Assembly: GCA_031263725.1 (NCBI GenBank)
Contig: JAISFF010000055.1
Coordinates: forward strand, 1 to 41,573
Source of the DNA: Lysobacteraceae bacterium
GTDB taxonomy: Bacteria > Pseudomonadota > Gammaproteobacteria > Xanthomonadales > Xanthomonadaceae
Length of the DNA stretch: 41,573 nucleotides
Direction of reading: 5' to 3'
Part shown: one piece after another, positions 9,189-17,157 of the stretch
Position numbering within the stretch: position 1 is the stretch's first letter
Layout of the letters: each line of letters opens with the position of its first letter
Position numbers and translations under genes: made by a program
Notes under the pieces: generated by a model
Database searches by the model: none
Seen by the model: the letters and a program-made list of their open reading frames with translations, nothing else
Told to the model about the DNA's origin: nothing

Positions 9189-9392
9189 TCAGAAGACTTT
9201 GATCAATATCACGATCATGGCCGTCACCCAGCATGCGATGACGATCAGCGGACCCGTCCAGCCGCCCGCCTCGAGCTCCTCGCCTTTCACCTTGGCGCGT
9301 CGTCGCAATATCCAGCTCAATACCACGCCCAGTATCACTGGCACCACGAGAATTACGAGCAGCAACTCCCAAACCAGTTTATTCAGGACCAT
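9189..9392 (-). CDS. Small two-helix membrane protein of unknown function
   Basis: A 67-residue protein with two predicted membrane helices: residues about 4-28 (LVWELLLVILVVPVILGVVL) and about 46-67 (WTGPLIVIACWVTAMIVIL). A short basic loop, RRRAKVKGEE, joins them. The frame is open farther upstream to 9545, but ATG at 9392 has GGGAG six bases before it and starts right at the first helix, while the upstream translation has no helix or motif. I do not recognise the family. Topology suggests a small inner-membrane protein with both termini on the same side. Its neighbours give no clue to a role. Confidence 0.7.
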   Translation of the reverse strand: MVLNKLVWELLLVILVVPVILGVVLSWILRRRAKVKGEELEAGGWTGPLIVIACWVTAMIVILIKVF

Positions 9393-9933
9393 TCGAGTCT
9401 CCCGTGTCGCGTTGCTTCCCTTGCCAGACAATATCCACCGGCAATCGCGCCGAACGAATTTCAAATGATCATAACACCGGCCATCATCTTTCAAGCATGA
9501 CCGCATCGGCGGATTGATGCCGACATCCGGCACGAAAAACGCCATCGAACCCCTTCAGACTTTATTGCCCTTCGAAGAAATCCGGTACGGCCGACCTCGC
9601 CTCGGAAGCAGAAGATGAAACTGAAAAGACAGGCTAATCCAGATTACATATTATTTCGTTTCGCCTTGGCGACACTGAAGATTTTCCGAGGGAATACTGA
9701 ACCCGGAATAGCTTCCAATTACAGTAAATACGATTTACTTCCAGCCGTTCAAAATGGCGCTGAAACGCCCAGCATGCAATCGAGGCATTTCCGGCCCGAA
9801 AAGATTCGACCACTGACTGATAGCCGCAGCGACCGACGCAGCGAATGCGACAACCCCCGGCTTCCGTCGGGCCGATCGCTTTCTTGCGGTCGATGAAGTC
9901 GCCTGCCCAGCCGCGTGCCGCCAACGTCTGCGA
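9393..9933. other. Gene-poor, AT-richer intergenic segment
   Basis: This 540-bp stretch is noticeably more AT-rich around 9620-9760 than the rest of the window. A 93-codon frame starts at ATG 9615 after a GGAAG-like site, but its second half is Arg/Ser-rich with no recognisable motif, so I do not call it. It includes the perfect palindrome at 9723-9739. Confidence 0.4.
9723..9739. repeat. Perfect 7-bp inverted repeat, possible operator
   Basis: AGTAAAT (9723-9729) and ATTTACT (9733-9739) are separated by ACG in an AT-rich patch. The size fits a repressor half-site pair, but no promoter or adjacent gene is evident. Confidence 0.35.
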
Positions 9934-10163
9934 TCAGGCGCTTTGTTCCGCCAGCGGACGCACACGCCATTCCGATGCCACCTGCATACTTGAATCGAGC
10001 AGGAACGCGCGCTTGGACAAGTCGTGCGCGCCGCGGACCACGACCGATACGATCAGCGGCGAGCCGGCGATATGCCCGATCACGTAACCGTCCAGGCCAC
10101 CTTCGTCTTCGTGCGCCAGCGGGTCCAGTCACGTTGTTTCAGCAATTTGCTGAAAAATGCCAT
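9934..10163 (-). pseudogene. Small gene downstream of murD2, broken by an apparent 1-base deletion
   Basis: From ATG 10163 one frame reads MAFFSKLLKQRD and then continues for about 15 unremarkable residues to a stop. From about 10128 the neighbouring frame reads LDPLAHEDEGGLDGYVIGHI, continues IAGSPLIVSVVVRGAHDL, and ends at 9934. Adding one C near 10128 joins them into a coherent 76-residue protein with balanced composition. It lies 42 nt after murD2 and is probably part of the same transcript. I do not recognise the family. The break could be a real mutation or an error in the sequence. No slippery heptamer suggesting programmed frameshifting is seen. Confidence 0.55.
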
Positions 10164-10205
10164 CTGCCACTCGGCGGCATTGGCCACCTTGCGCCAGTAA
10201 ACGCC

Positions 10206-11600
10206 TTACAGGATGCCCAGGTGCTGGATCGAGCTGATCGCGTCCGGGTCGAATCCCGCCAATATCGCGAAATGGCGTCCGCGTTCGGCATAATCGCGAT
10301 AGGCGCCGAAGCTCGGTGCTCCGGGCGACAGCAACAGCACGCCACCGCCCCGCTGTCGCAGCACCTGCGCAGCCCGCTCCATCGCCTGCGGCAGATCCTG
10401 CGCAGCCGTCAGGGCCACCCCGGCTTCCGCCGCGACCGGCTCCAGCAATGCGTGGATGCGATCGCCATGGGCGCCCATGGTGACCACTGCCGCCGGCGCC
10501 ATGCCTGCCAGTCGCTGCGCGAATACCGACCAGTCCAGCCCACGGTCGTAACCCCCCACCAGGATGGCGACCGGCAGCCCGCTGAACATCTCCAGCGCAG
10601 CGAGGCTGGCGTGCGGTGTCGTGCTGATCGAATCGTCGATGTAGATCAGCCCATCGCGTTCGCCGAGCCGCTGCAAGCGGTGCGGCAGCGGCGTGAACGC
10701 CATCGCGGCCGGCAGCAACGTCGCGGCCGGCAGGCCCGCCGCTTCGACGATCGCGGCCACGGCGCACAGATTGATCCGGTTGTGCCGTCCCGGCAAAGGC
10801 AACGGCGCCGTATCCAGCACCGCATCGTCCGCGCGGTAGAGCACGTCGCCGCGCAGATGCCAGCCATCCTCCCGGTTGAACCAGCGGATACGGCCATGCG
10901 GCAATTGCAACTGCGCCAGAACCGGATCGGCCGCATTCAGCACCGCGGTCCGCGGTCCGGCCTCGGTCACCAGCGCCAGCTTGTCGTCGATGTAGCGGGA
11001 TTCGCTGCCGTGCCAGTCCAGGTGTTCCGGATACAGGTTCAGCACCGCCGCGATCTCCGGCTGCGCGCCGCTGGCCGCGACATCGCGCGCCTGATAGCTG
11101 GAAAGTTCGACCGCCCAGAATTCCGGTTCCGGTTGCGGGTCCAGCAGTTCGAGCAGTGGCAGTCCGATGTTCCCGGCCAATGCGGTGCGATGACCGCCGG
11201 CGCGCAGCAGATGCGCCAGCAATGCGGTGGTCGTGCTCTTGCCCTTGGTACCGGTAACGCACAGCGTGCGCGCCTGGGCATGTTCGGCGAACCACAGCGC
11301 GGTCCCGCCGATGAAGCGGGCGCCGGCAGCGGCAGCGGCCAAAGCCTCGGGCCGATACGGGCTGATGCCCGGCGACTTGATCACCACATCGAAACCGGCG
11401 AGACGCCCGGCATCGACGCGGGTTTCGGTCGTCAGCAGGAAATCGCCCAGCGCAGCGGCCTCCAGCGCCTCGCCGGCATCGCAGAACAGCGTCAGCGCCT
11501 GGCGCGGCAATCGGGTCCGCAACGCCGCATGGGCGGCGCGGCCCTCGCGGCCCCAGCCCCACAATGCAAGCCGCTTTCCCTCAAGCTGCGAAATTCGCAC
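10206..11600 (-). CDS. murD2: UDP-N-acetylmuramoyl-L-alanine--L-glutamate ligase
   Basis: MurD2 is a cytoplasmic Mur ligase that adds L-glutamate, rather than D-glutamate, to UDP-MurNAc-L-Ala, as established in Xanthomonas oryzae. The 464 residues show a Rossmann-like first domain ([13 protein letters not shown]), the ATP loop [19 protein letters not shown], the middle-domain [20 protein letters not shown] segment and a C-terminal ligase domain with [15 protein letters not shown]. The GTG at 11600 is chosen because GGGAG lies seven bases upstream and the family N-terminus follows. The frame upstream is open but overlaps murL. Its first 20 bases overlap the 3' end of murL, suggesting translational coupling. 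Pairing with MurL favours MurD2 over ordinary MurD. Confidence 0.9.
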   Translation of the reverse strand: MRISQLEGKRLALWGWGREGRAAHAALRTRLPRQALTLFCDAGEALEAAALGDFLLTTETRVDAGRLAGFDVVIKSPGISPYRPEALAAAAAGARFIGGTALWFAEHAQARTLCVTGTKGKSTTTALLAHLLRAGGHRTALAGNIGLPLLELLDPQPEPEFWAVELSSYQARDVAASGAQPEIAAVLNLYPEHLDWHGSESRYIDDKLALVTEAGPRTAVLNAADPVLAQLQLPHGRIRWFNREDGWHLRGDVLYRADDAVLDTAPLPLPGRHNRINLCAVAAIVEAAGLPAATLLPAAMAFTPLPHRLQRLGERDGLIYIDDSISTTPHASLAALEMFSGLPVAILVGGYDRGLDWSVFAQRLAGMAPAAVVTMGAHGDRIHALLEPVAAEAGVALTAAQDLPQAMERAAQVLRQRGGGVLLLSPGAPSFGAYRDYAERGRHFAILAGFDPDAISSIQHLGIL

Positions 11601-12942
11601 GCACCCGCTCCCACAACGCGACGGGTACCCGGTGTTCGCCTCCGATTCGCAACAGCGGTTCGATGGCCAGTCCGGCCGGATCGAGCCGCGGCTGGATTTC
11701 GCGGACGAAGCGCGCCACCAGGGTGTCTTCGCGCCATTCCGGATGCTGCGCCAGCGTCGCCATCGCAGCGCGCGATTCGCGGCCTTCGCCGACACATTCG
11801 AACGGTTTGTGCTCGCGGTATTCCAGCAGCGCGTCATAACCGCCCGTCTGCTCGGCATCATCCAGCAGATTGCGCCCGAAGATCCGCATCAGCCGGGTCT
11901 TCGGCATGAACGGCGCCAGCGCCAGGAACACGAAATGGCACTTGGGGCACAGACCGCACCAGCGCTGCGCCGGCTTTTCGCCCAGGATATGGAAATTGCG
12001 GTTGCAACTGGAGAAATATGCGTCGTAGTGATCGATACGGGCGAACTGCCGGGCGACCGCCAGTTCCGACAACGGCCGCAGCAGCGAGTAGTAGCGCAGA
12101 TCGGCGGCAATCCTCTGCTCGACGTATTCGCCGAAATCCTTTTCGAAGGCCCAGCCCTTCGACCACTGGTGATTGACCTCGCCGCTGTCGGCCACCAGGC
12201 TGCCGGAACTGGCCGAGCGCTCATTGGAGAACGCCACCTGGTCCACGTCGAGCAGCAGCGCGGCCAGGACCAGGATCGACGAATTGATCGCGGTCACCGG
12301 TATGTGGCCGTTGTATGCGTCCTGGCGGTTGATTTCGAACAGTTCCGGAGCCAGCATCCGGCCGATCCGCAGCATCGGCAAACCACTGCACTCGGCGCAG
12401 GCGCGGATCAGCTGCGAGCCGCCGACCCAGGTCGCCGTCTGCGCCTGTCCCGCCGCGCGCAGCGCCTCGATCGTCACCAGCGAATCCTTGCCGCCGCCGA
12501 TCGCCGCCAGCGCATGGTCGCGCAAACCCAGCGGCGGCGCGGCGGCCATCTCCGGCGCGTTGGCCGGGAACTGGATCCGTCCGCGCAGGTCCAGCCCGTT
12601 GCGATAGGCGAACTCGGCCAGCCCGTGGAAATAGATTTCCTCCAGCAGAACCGCGGTGGCCTTGTCGATGTCGTAGCCTTCGATGCGGATCGAAGGCGGC
12701 ACCGCGGCCTTGTAATAACTCACGCCGGCGATCAGGTGCAGCAACCGCACGGCGCGGTTCACCGCCTGCTCGCGCGCGGCATCCAGCGCGAACGGCGCGC
12801 CCGGAACGGTGATCGTTTCGATCAGCTCCGGCCCCTGGTCGAAGGCATAAACCAGTTGCGCCACGCCCGTTGCCGCATCGAAACCGCAGCGGACGAAACG
12901 GAAGGTCTGGATGTTGTCTCTTTCAAATGTCTGCATGGTCAT
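11581..12942 (-). CDS. murL: UDP-N-acetyl-alpha-D-muramoyl-L-alanyl-L-glutamate epimerase
   Basis: MurL inverts the terminal L-glutamate of UDP-MurNAc-L-Ala-L-Glu to D-glutamate in an ATP-dependent reaction. With MurD2 it replaces the usual racemase-plus-MurD route. The 453-residue protein has the PP-loop-like motif [19 protein letters not shown] near residue 150. A Cys cluster near the C-terminal third reads [20 protein letters not shown] followed by [13 protein letters not shown] 12942 and a second in-frame ATG at 12936 are both possible starts, and no strong ribosome site separates them. It is first in an overlapping murL-murD2 unit, 122 nt downstream of the lysC/lysA fusion and separated from it by a hairpin. 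Confidence 0.9.
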   Translation of the reverse strand: MTMQTFERDNIQTFRFVRCGFDAATGVAQLVYAFDQGPELIETITVPGAPFALDAAREQAVNRAVRLLHLIAGVSYYKAAVPPSIRIEGYDIDKATAVLLEEIYFHGLAEFAYRNGLDLRGRIQFPANAPEMAAAPPLGLRDHALAAIGGGKDSLVTIEALRAAGQAQTATWVGGSQLIRACAECSGLPMLRIGRMLAPELFEINRQDAYNGHIPVTAINSSILVLAALLLDVDQVAFSNERSASSGSLVADSGEVNHQWSKGWAFEKDFGEYVEQRIAADLRYYSLLRPLSELAVARQFARIDHYDAYFSSCNRNFHILGEKPAQRWCGLCPKCHFVFLALAPFMPKTRLMRIFGRNLLDDAEQTGGYDALLEYREHKPFECVGEGRESRAAMATLAQHPEWREDTLVARFVREIQPRLDPAGLAIEPLLRIGGEHRVPVALWERVRANFAA

Positions 12943-12999
12943 ATGCGATCAGGCTGCCACGTGCCGGGTGAAGTATCGGCCAAATCGAACAATTGCACA

Positions 13000-13023
13000 C
13001 ATGCGGCGGAAATCCGCCGCATG
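13000..13023 (-). terminator. Strong hairpin between lysAC and murL
   Basis: CATGCGGCGGA (13000-13010) pairs perfectly with TCCGCCGCATG (13013-13023). It follows the lysAC stop by about 40 bases on the minus strand. The downstream tract is only moderately T-rich, so it may be a partial terminator or an RNA-stabilising hairpin. Confidence 0.5.
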
Positions 13024-13064
13024 CAATGATCCGTCCGGAAAACGCTGCTTTGCTCCAGCAGGGC

Positions 13065-15668
13065 TCAGCCCGCGGATTCATCGAGAATTTCCTCCGCCGG
13101 CAGCTCGCGCAGGTTGTAACGGTTGGCCATCACGAACCCGTAGGCGCCGGCATCGGCGATCAACATGACATCGTCCGCCGCAGTGGAGGCCGGCAGCTTG
13201 CGGCGCCTGCCCAGCACATCGCTGGACTCGCAGATCGGGCCGACCACGTCGAACTGTCCATCCTCGGGCTGGCCCAGACGGCTCAGATTGACAATGTCGT
13301 GCCAAGCTTCATACAGCGCCGGGCGGATCAGGGCGCTCATGCCCGCATCCAGGCCTACGCGACGGATGCCGTCCTTTTCGATGACCTGGGTGGCGTGCGC
13401 CAGCAGCACGCCCGACTCGGCGACCAGATAACGGCCCGGCTCGACCGCGAAGCGGTAGTTGGGATGCACCGCCTTGACCTCGGCCAAGCCAGCGCCCCAA
13501 GCGTCCAGGTCGAACGGTTCTTCATCCGCGCTGTACGGAATCGGCAGGCCACCGCCGATGTCGATGGTTTCGATCGTGCCGACGCGCCCGGCGATACCGC
13601 ACAGCTCGTCGCAGACCGAGCGCCAGTGTTGGGCGCTGCTGACGCCACTGCCCAGATGCGCATGCAGGCCGGTGATGCGCATGTCCAGTTCGCGCGCGGC
13701 ATCCATGAATTGCGGAATCCGCCCTACCGGCAGGCCGAACTTGGCCGCCACGCCACCGGTGCGCACTTTTTCGTGATGGCCTTCGCCGCGACCCAGATCG
13801 ACGCGCAGCCACGCCGTCTTGCCACGGAAGGTTTCCGGCCACTGCCGCAACACTTCGATGCTGTCCACGGTCACCTTGACGCCGAGACCGAACGCGGCTT
13901 CGTATTCGGTATGCGGCGCGAAACTCGGCGTGAACAGAACTTTCTCCGGCGCGATCCTCGGCAGCGCCTCGAATACATGCCGCAGTTCGGCCAGTGAGAC
14001 GCACTCCATGCCAAAGCCCTCGGCCGCCAGCGTCTTCAGGATTTCCGGATGGGCATTGGCCTTCAACGCATAGTGGCGGAAGTCGATCGCCGCGACCGCT
14101 TTCAGTCCCCGCGCCCGCGCCCGCACCGTCGGCAGGTGATAGACGTAGCGCGGCGTGCCGGTCGCGGCCAGCGTCAGCAGTTGCTCGCGGCGCTGGCTCC
14201 ACCACGGCGTCTCGCGCGGACGGATGCCGCCATTGATGCCGCGCCAGCTGGGACCGAAGACCTCGGTTTCCTCCACCGGCATCGCGCCGCAATCGATCAG
14301 TTCCTCGTGCAGGATCGGCATCAGGCCGTCGGCGGAGGCCTCGTCGAGCACGAAGGTCAGGTTGAGGTCGTTCGACGACTGCGAAATCATGTGTACGCGT
14401 TCGCGGCCGAACGTGGCCCAGACATCGGACAGTTTGTGCAGCAGCGAACGCATGCCGCGCCCGACCAAGGTGATCGCCACGCAGGGCACGATGACCTTGA
14501 CCTTGCAGATCTCGGCCAGATCGGCCGACAACGCCGCCAACACATCGGTATTGACCAGGTTCTCGCTCGGGTCCAGCGACACCGTGACGTTGGTTTCGGC
14601 CGAACCGATCAAATCCACCGAGAGGCCATGCTTGGCGAAGCGGCTGAAGACATCGGCCAGAAAGCCGACCTGCTGCCACATGCCGATGCCTTCCATCGAA
14701 ACCAGCACGATGCCGTTGCGGCGGCTGACCGCTTTGACGCCCGGGACCGGGCGCGCCTGCCCGTCGATACTGGTGCCTGGCATCTGCGGACGCTCGGTGT
14801 CCAGGATCGCCATCGGCACGCCGGCATCCCGGCACGGTTTGATCGAGCGCGGATGCAGGACCTTGGCGCCGGTGGTGGCGATTTCCTGCGCTTCGTAATA
14901 ATCCAGCCGGGTCAGCAGCCGCGCCTCGGGAACTTCCCTCGGATTGGCGCTGAACATGCCCGGCACATCGGTCCAGATCTCGACCCGGCGCGCGCCCAGC
15001 AGGGCGCCGAAATAGGCGGCAGAAGTATCCGAACCGCCGCGGCCGAGAATCGCGGTGCCGCCTTCGGGATGATTGGCGATGAAACCCTGCGTGATCAGGA
15101 CCCGTGTCGGCTGGCGCGCGAACTCCTCGCGCCACAGCGGATCGGACCGCCACTCGCAGGAAACGGACAGCCGCCGGCTCCACTCGCTCTGGCCGGGCAC
15201 GGACATCGCCCGCAGCCAGTCGCGCGCATCGGCCCAGCCGATATCGACGCCCCGCTGCCGCAGATACGCCGCGCCGATGGTCGAGGACAGCAATTCGCCC
15301 TGCCCCAGGACTTCGGCCTGCCAGTCGAGCGTGCGCTGCCTGGCGCGCGGATCGTCCAGCAATGCGCGCAGCGCCGCCAGGCGTTCGCCGACGACCTGCT
15401 CCGGATCCAGTTCCAGTTCGGCCACGAACTCGCGATGCCGCTGCTCCAGCGCCGCGACCCGCTGCGCGCTGTCGCTGGCCCCGTCGGCGATCGCGGTCAG
15501 CTCGTTGGTCACGCCCGACAGTGCGGAGACCACGATGACCACCCGCGCCTGATTTTCATCCGCCCGTTTTTCCGCCAGTTTTCCGATCGTATCCCAACGG
15601 TGACGACGCGATACCGAGGTACCGCCGAACTTGAGGACGAACCAGCGATCTGTTTGCACGGAAGTCAT
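13065..15668 (-). CDS. lysAC: Bifunctional aspartate kinase / diaminopimelate decarboxylase
   Basis: One 867-residue polypeptide carries the first and last enzymes of the lysine branch. Residues about 1-300 are the aspartokinase domain, with FVLKFGGTSV at the start, GRGGSDTSAA and IWTDVPGMFSANP. Two ACT-type regulatory segments follow (GIVLVSMEGIGMWQQVGFLA and CVAITLVGRGM). From about residue 500 is the fold-III PLP decarboxylase: FRHYALKANAHPEIL with the PLP lysine, GLHAHLGSGV, ETIDIGGGLP, EPGRYLVAESG, GPICESSDVLG with the active-site Cys, and DAGAYGFVMANRYN. The fusion is known from Xanthomonas and Xylella and is the best taxonomic marker here. The ACT segments suggest feedback control by end-product amino acids. 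Confidence 0.96.
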   Translation of the reverse strand: MTSVQTDRWFVLKFGGTSVSRRHRWDTIGKLAEKRADENQARVVIVVSALSGVTNELTAIADGASDSAQRVAALEQRHREFVAELELDPEQVVGERLAALRALLDDPRARQRTLDWQAEVLGQGELLSSTIGAAYLRQRGVDIGWADARDWLRAMSVPGQSEWSRRLSVSCEWRSDPLWREEFARQPTRVLITQGFIANHPEGGTAILGRGGSDTSAAYFGALLGARRVEIWTDVPGMFSANPREVPEARLLTRLDYYEAQEIATTGAKVLHPRSIKPCRDAGVPMAILDTERPQMPGTSIDGQARPVPGVKAVSRRNGIVLVSMEGIGMWQQVGFLADVFSRFAKHGLSVDLIGSAETNVTVSLDPSENLVNTDVLAALSADLAEICKVKVIVPCVAITLVGRGMRSLLHKLSDVWATFGRERVHMISQSSNDLNLTFVLDEASADGLMPILHEELIDCGAMPVEETEVFGPSWRGINGGIRPRETPWWSQRREQLLTLAATGTPRYVYHLPTVRARARGLKAVAAIDFRHYALKANAHPEILKTLAAEGFGMECVSLAELRHVFEALPRIAPEKVLFTPSFAPHTEYEAAFGLGVKVTVDSIEVLRQWPETFRGKTAWLRVDLGRGEGHHEKVRTGGVAAKFGLPVGRIPQFMDAARELDMRITGLHAHLGSGVSSAQHWRSVCDELCGIAGRVGTIETIDIGGGLPIPYSADEEPFDLDAWGAGLAEVKAVHPNYRFAVEPGRYLVAESGVLLAHATQVIEKDGIRRVGLDAGMSALIRPALYEAWHDIVNLSRLGQPEDGQFDVVGPICESSDVLGRRRKLPASTAADDVMLIADAGAYGFVMANRYNLRELPAEEILDESAG

Positions 15669-15857
15669 GGCAACATGGATGAATGCCCATTCAGCGGGCG
15701 CGAACGGTCGATTCTAGCTCAATCCTTCACCTCGTCATTACTTCCGATTCCGGATTTTTCATTTCACGATGACTCCAGTACCGCATCTCGCTGGACTACG
15801 CCGAAGCTCGATACAGCAGGTTTATCAATCAATTATCCAGGCAATTGATGTCAGGCC

Positions 15858-16652
15858 CTAACGGCCACCGAACCAGAGCAGCGCGCTCAATGCCGTGGCC
15901 AGGACCGTGGCCGCCAGCAGCAACCAGGGCCAGCGCAACTCCCAACTTTTGCCCTGCGCGACGCGGGTCCCTGCGTCGAGAAAACGATCGTCGACGCTGA
16001 CTGGCAGCGCCACTTCCGGGTAGACCGGAGATTCGACCACGAACCGGTGCATCGGTTCGAACACGATCTGGTCGCCAACGGTCAACACCGCATCCCGCAC
16101 CAACACGCCATTGACCCAGGTCCCCCTGGCAGAACCCAGACCCTGCAGCAGCACCTTGTCGCCCTGCCGCTGCAAGCTGGCATGGTGTTCGGCGAAATCC
16201 GGAACATCGACACGGATATCCGCATCCAGTGCGCGCCCGATCAGGCGCGCCGGTCCCAAGGTGAAACTGCGTCCGTGATAGCGGCCACCGACGCCTCGCA
16301 ACAGGACGCGCGGATCGTGATCGTATTGCTCCTGTCTCCTGTGGCGGCCCGCCGCACGCGCCACCGGCGCCTGGATCACCAGTTCGGTGCCTTCCACATG
16401 CAGGATGTCGCCGGCGCGCAGCAGCGCCATGTGCCTGATCGGACGCCCGTTGACATGCATACCCTGCACGCCCTTGCAGACCCGCAGCCAGAATCCCGCG
16501 CGATCCAGGCACAGTTGCGCCAGCCCGCTCCCCGACTCGGCGGCGCTGATGCCGATCTGCCCATCCGCGCCACGTACCAGCCAACAGACACCTCCCGACA
16601 ACGGGAAGTCCGGCTGCTGCGATCGACTGAAATGCAGGCGGAGATTGCGCAT
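15858..16652 (-). CDS. FHA-domain protein with a C-terminal membrane anchor
   Basis: The 264-residue protein has two forkhead-associated folds, which usually bind phosphothreonine. The first, about residues 15-95, is divergent but keeps GMHVNGRPIRHMALLRAGD. The second, about 130-210, is clearer, with LIGRALDADIRV, FAEHHASLQR, GTWVNGVLV and LTVGDQIVFE. A single membrane helix near the C-terminus, WPWLLLAATVLATALSALLW, would anchor it with the FHA domains on the cytoplasmic side. No kinase, phosphatase or type VI secretion gene is adjacent, so its partner is unknown. It diverges from the polyhydroxyalkanoate-system gene and sits upstream of lysAC with a 189-bp gap. Confidence 0.85.
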   Translation of the reverse strand: MRNLRLHFSRSQQPDFPLSGGVCWLVRGADGQIGISAAESGSGLAQLCLDRAGFWLRVCKGVQGMHVNGRPIRHMALLRAGDILHVEGTELVIQAPVARAAGRHRRQEQYDHDPRVLLRGVGGRYHGRSFTLGPARLIGRALDADIRVDVPDFAEHHASLQRQGDKVLLQGLGSARGTWVNGVLVRDAVLTVGDQIVFEPMHRFVVESPVYPEVALPVSVDDRFLDAGTRVAQGKSWELRWPWLLLAATVLATALSALLWFGGR

Positions 16653-16793
16653 CGGCTCAGACTACCCACCCGCTTCCGGCCAGTGCTTCGAATCCGTCGC
16701 GCTTGCCGGAGTGTTCATCGTTGCCGCCGACGCCCATAATCCTCCTCTTTGCCGGAGTATTCCCGGCCTCATCCATTCTATACATCTTCGACA

Positions 16794-17069
16794 ATGGCCA
16801 ATATTGATATCCTGCATGTGTACACACAGTCCACCGACGATGCCCGCAAGGCCATCGATGAAATGGCGGTGAAACTTCGCGACAAATTCGGCCTGGACAC
16901 GCAGTGGCAGGAAGATACGCTGCAGTTTTCCGGTTCCGGTATCGACGGCCGCATCCAGATGCAGCCGGAGCAGGTGCGGGTCACCGTGGAACTGGGATTC
17001 CCGATTTCGATGATGAAGGACATGGTCGAATCGGAAATAAGACGCTCGTTGAGCGAAAAGCTGAGCTGA
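16794..17069 (+). CDS. Polyhydroxyalkanoic acid system family protein
   Basis: This 91-residue protein belongs to the small family found in polyhydroxyalkanoate regions and widely as a stand-alone gene. It opens with IDILHVYTQSTDDARKAIDE and continues through LRDKFGLDTQW and GSGIDGRIQMQPEQVRVTVE, ending in a helix with MVESEIRRSLSEKL. The frame opens at 16749, but ATG at 16794 is preferred because the conserved domain begins there. No PHA synthase or depolymerase is nearby, so the name reflects homology rather than a proven role here. A strong terminator follows it. Confidence 0.8.
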   Translation: MANIDILHVYTQSTDDARKAIDEMAVKLRDKFGLDTQWQEDTLQFSGSGIDGRIQMQPEQVRVTVELGFPISMMKDMVESEIRRSLSEKLS

Positions 17070-17090
17070 TTCCATCCCGCCGATACGCAG

Positions 17091-17124
17091 CAGGCGGCTG
17101 TCCACGGGCAGCCGCCTGTCTTTC
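17091..17124 (+). terminator. Rho-independent terminator after the PHA-system gene
   Basis: CAGGCGGCTG (17091-17100) pairs perfectly with CAGCCGCCTG (17109-17118) around an 8-nt loop, followed by TCTTTC. It lies between two convergent genes, so gyrA transcripts arriving from the right meet the same stem. Confidence 0.7.
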
Positions 17125-17157
17125 ACCGGCCCGAATACCGGGGCCGCGGCCCGAGGC

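Noticed and set aside
9615-9896. A 93-codon plus-strand frame in the AT-rich gap
   Set aside because: It has an acceptable ribosome site, but the second half is low-complexity and there is no recognisable motif. Too weak to call.
14049-15848. Long plus-strand frame opposite the lysC/lysA fusion
   Set aside because: It is the codon-bias shadow of a fully supported 867-residue enzyme, and its translation is Arg/Gln/Asp-rich with no motif.
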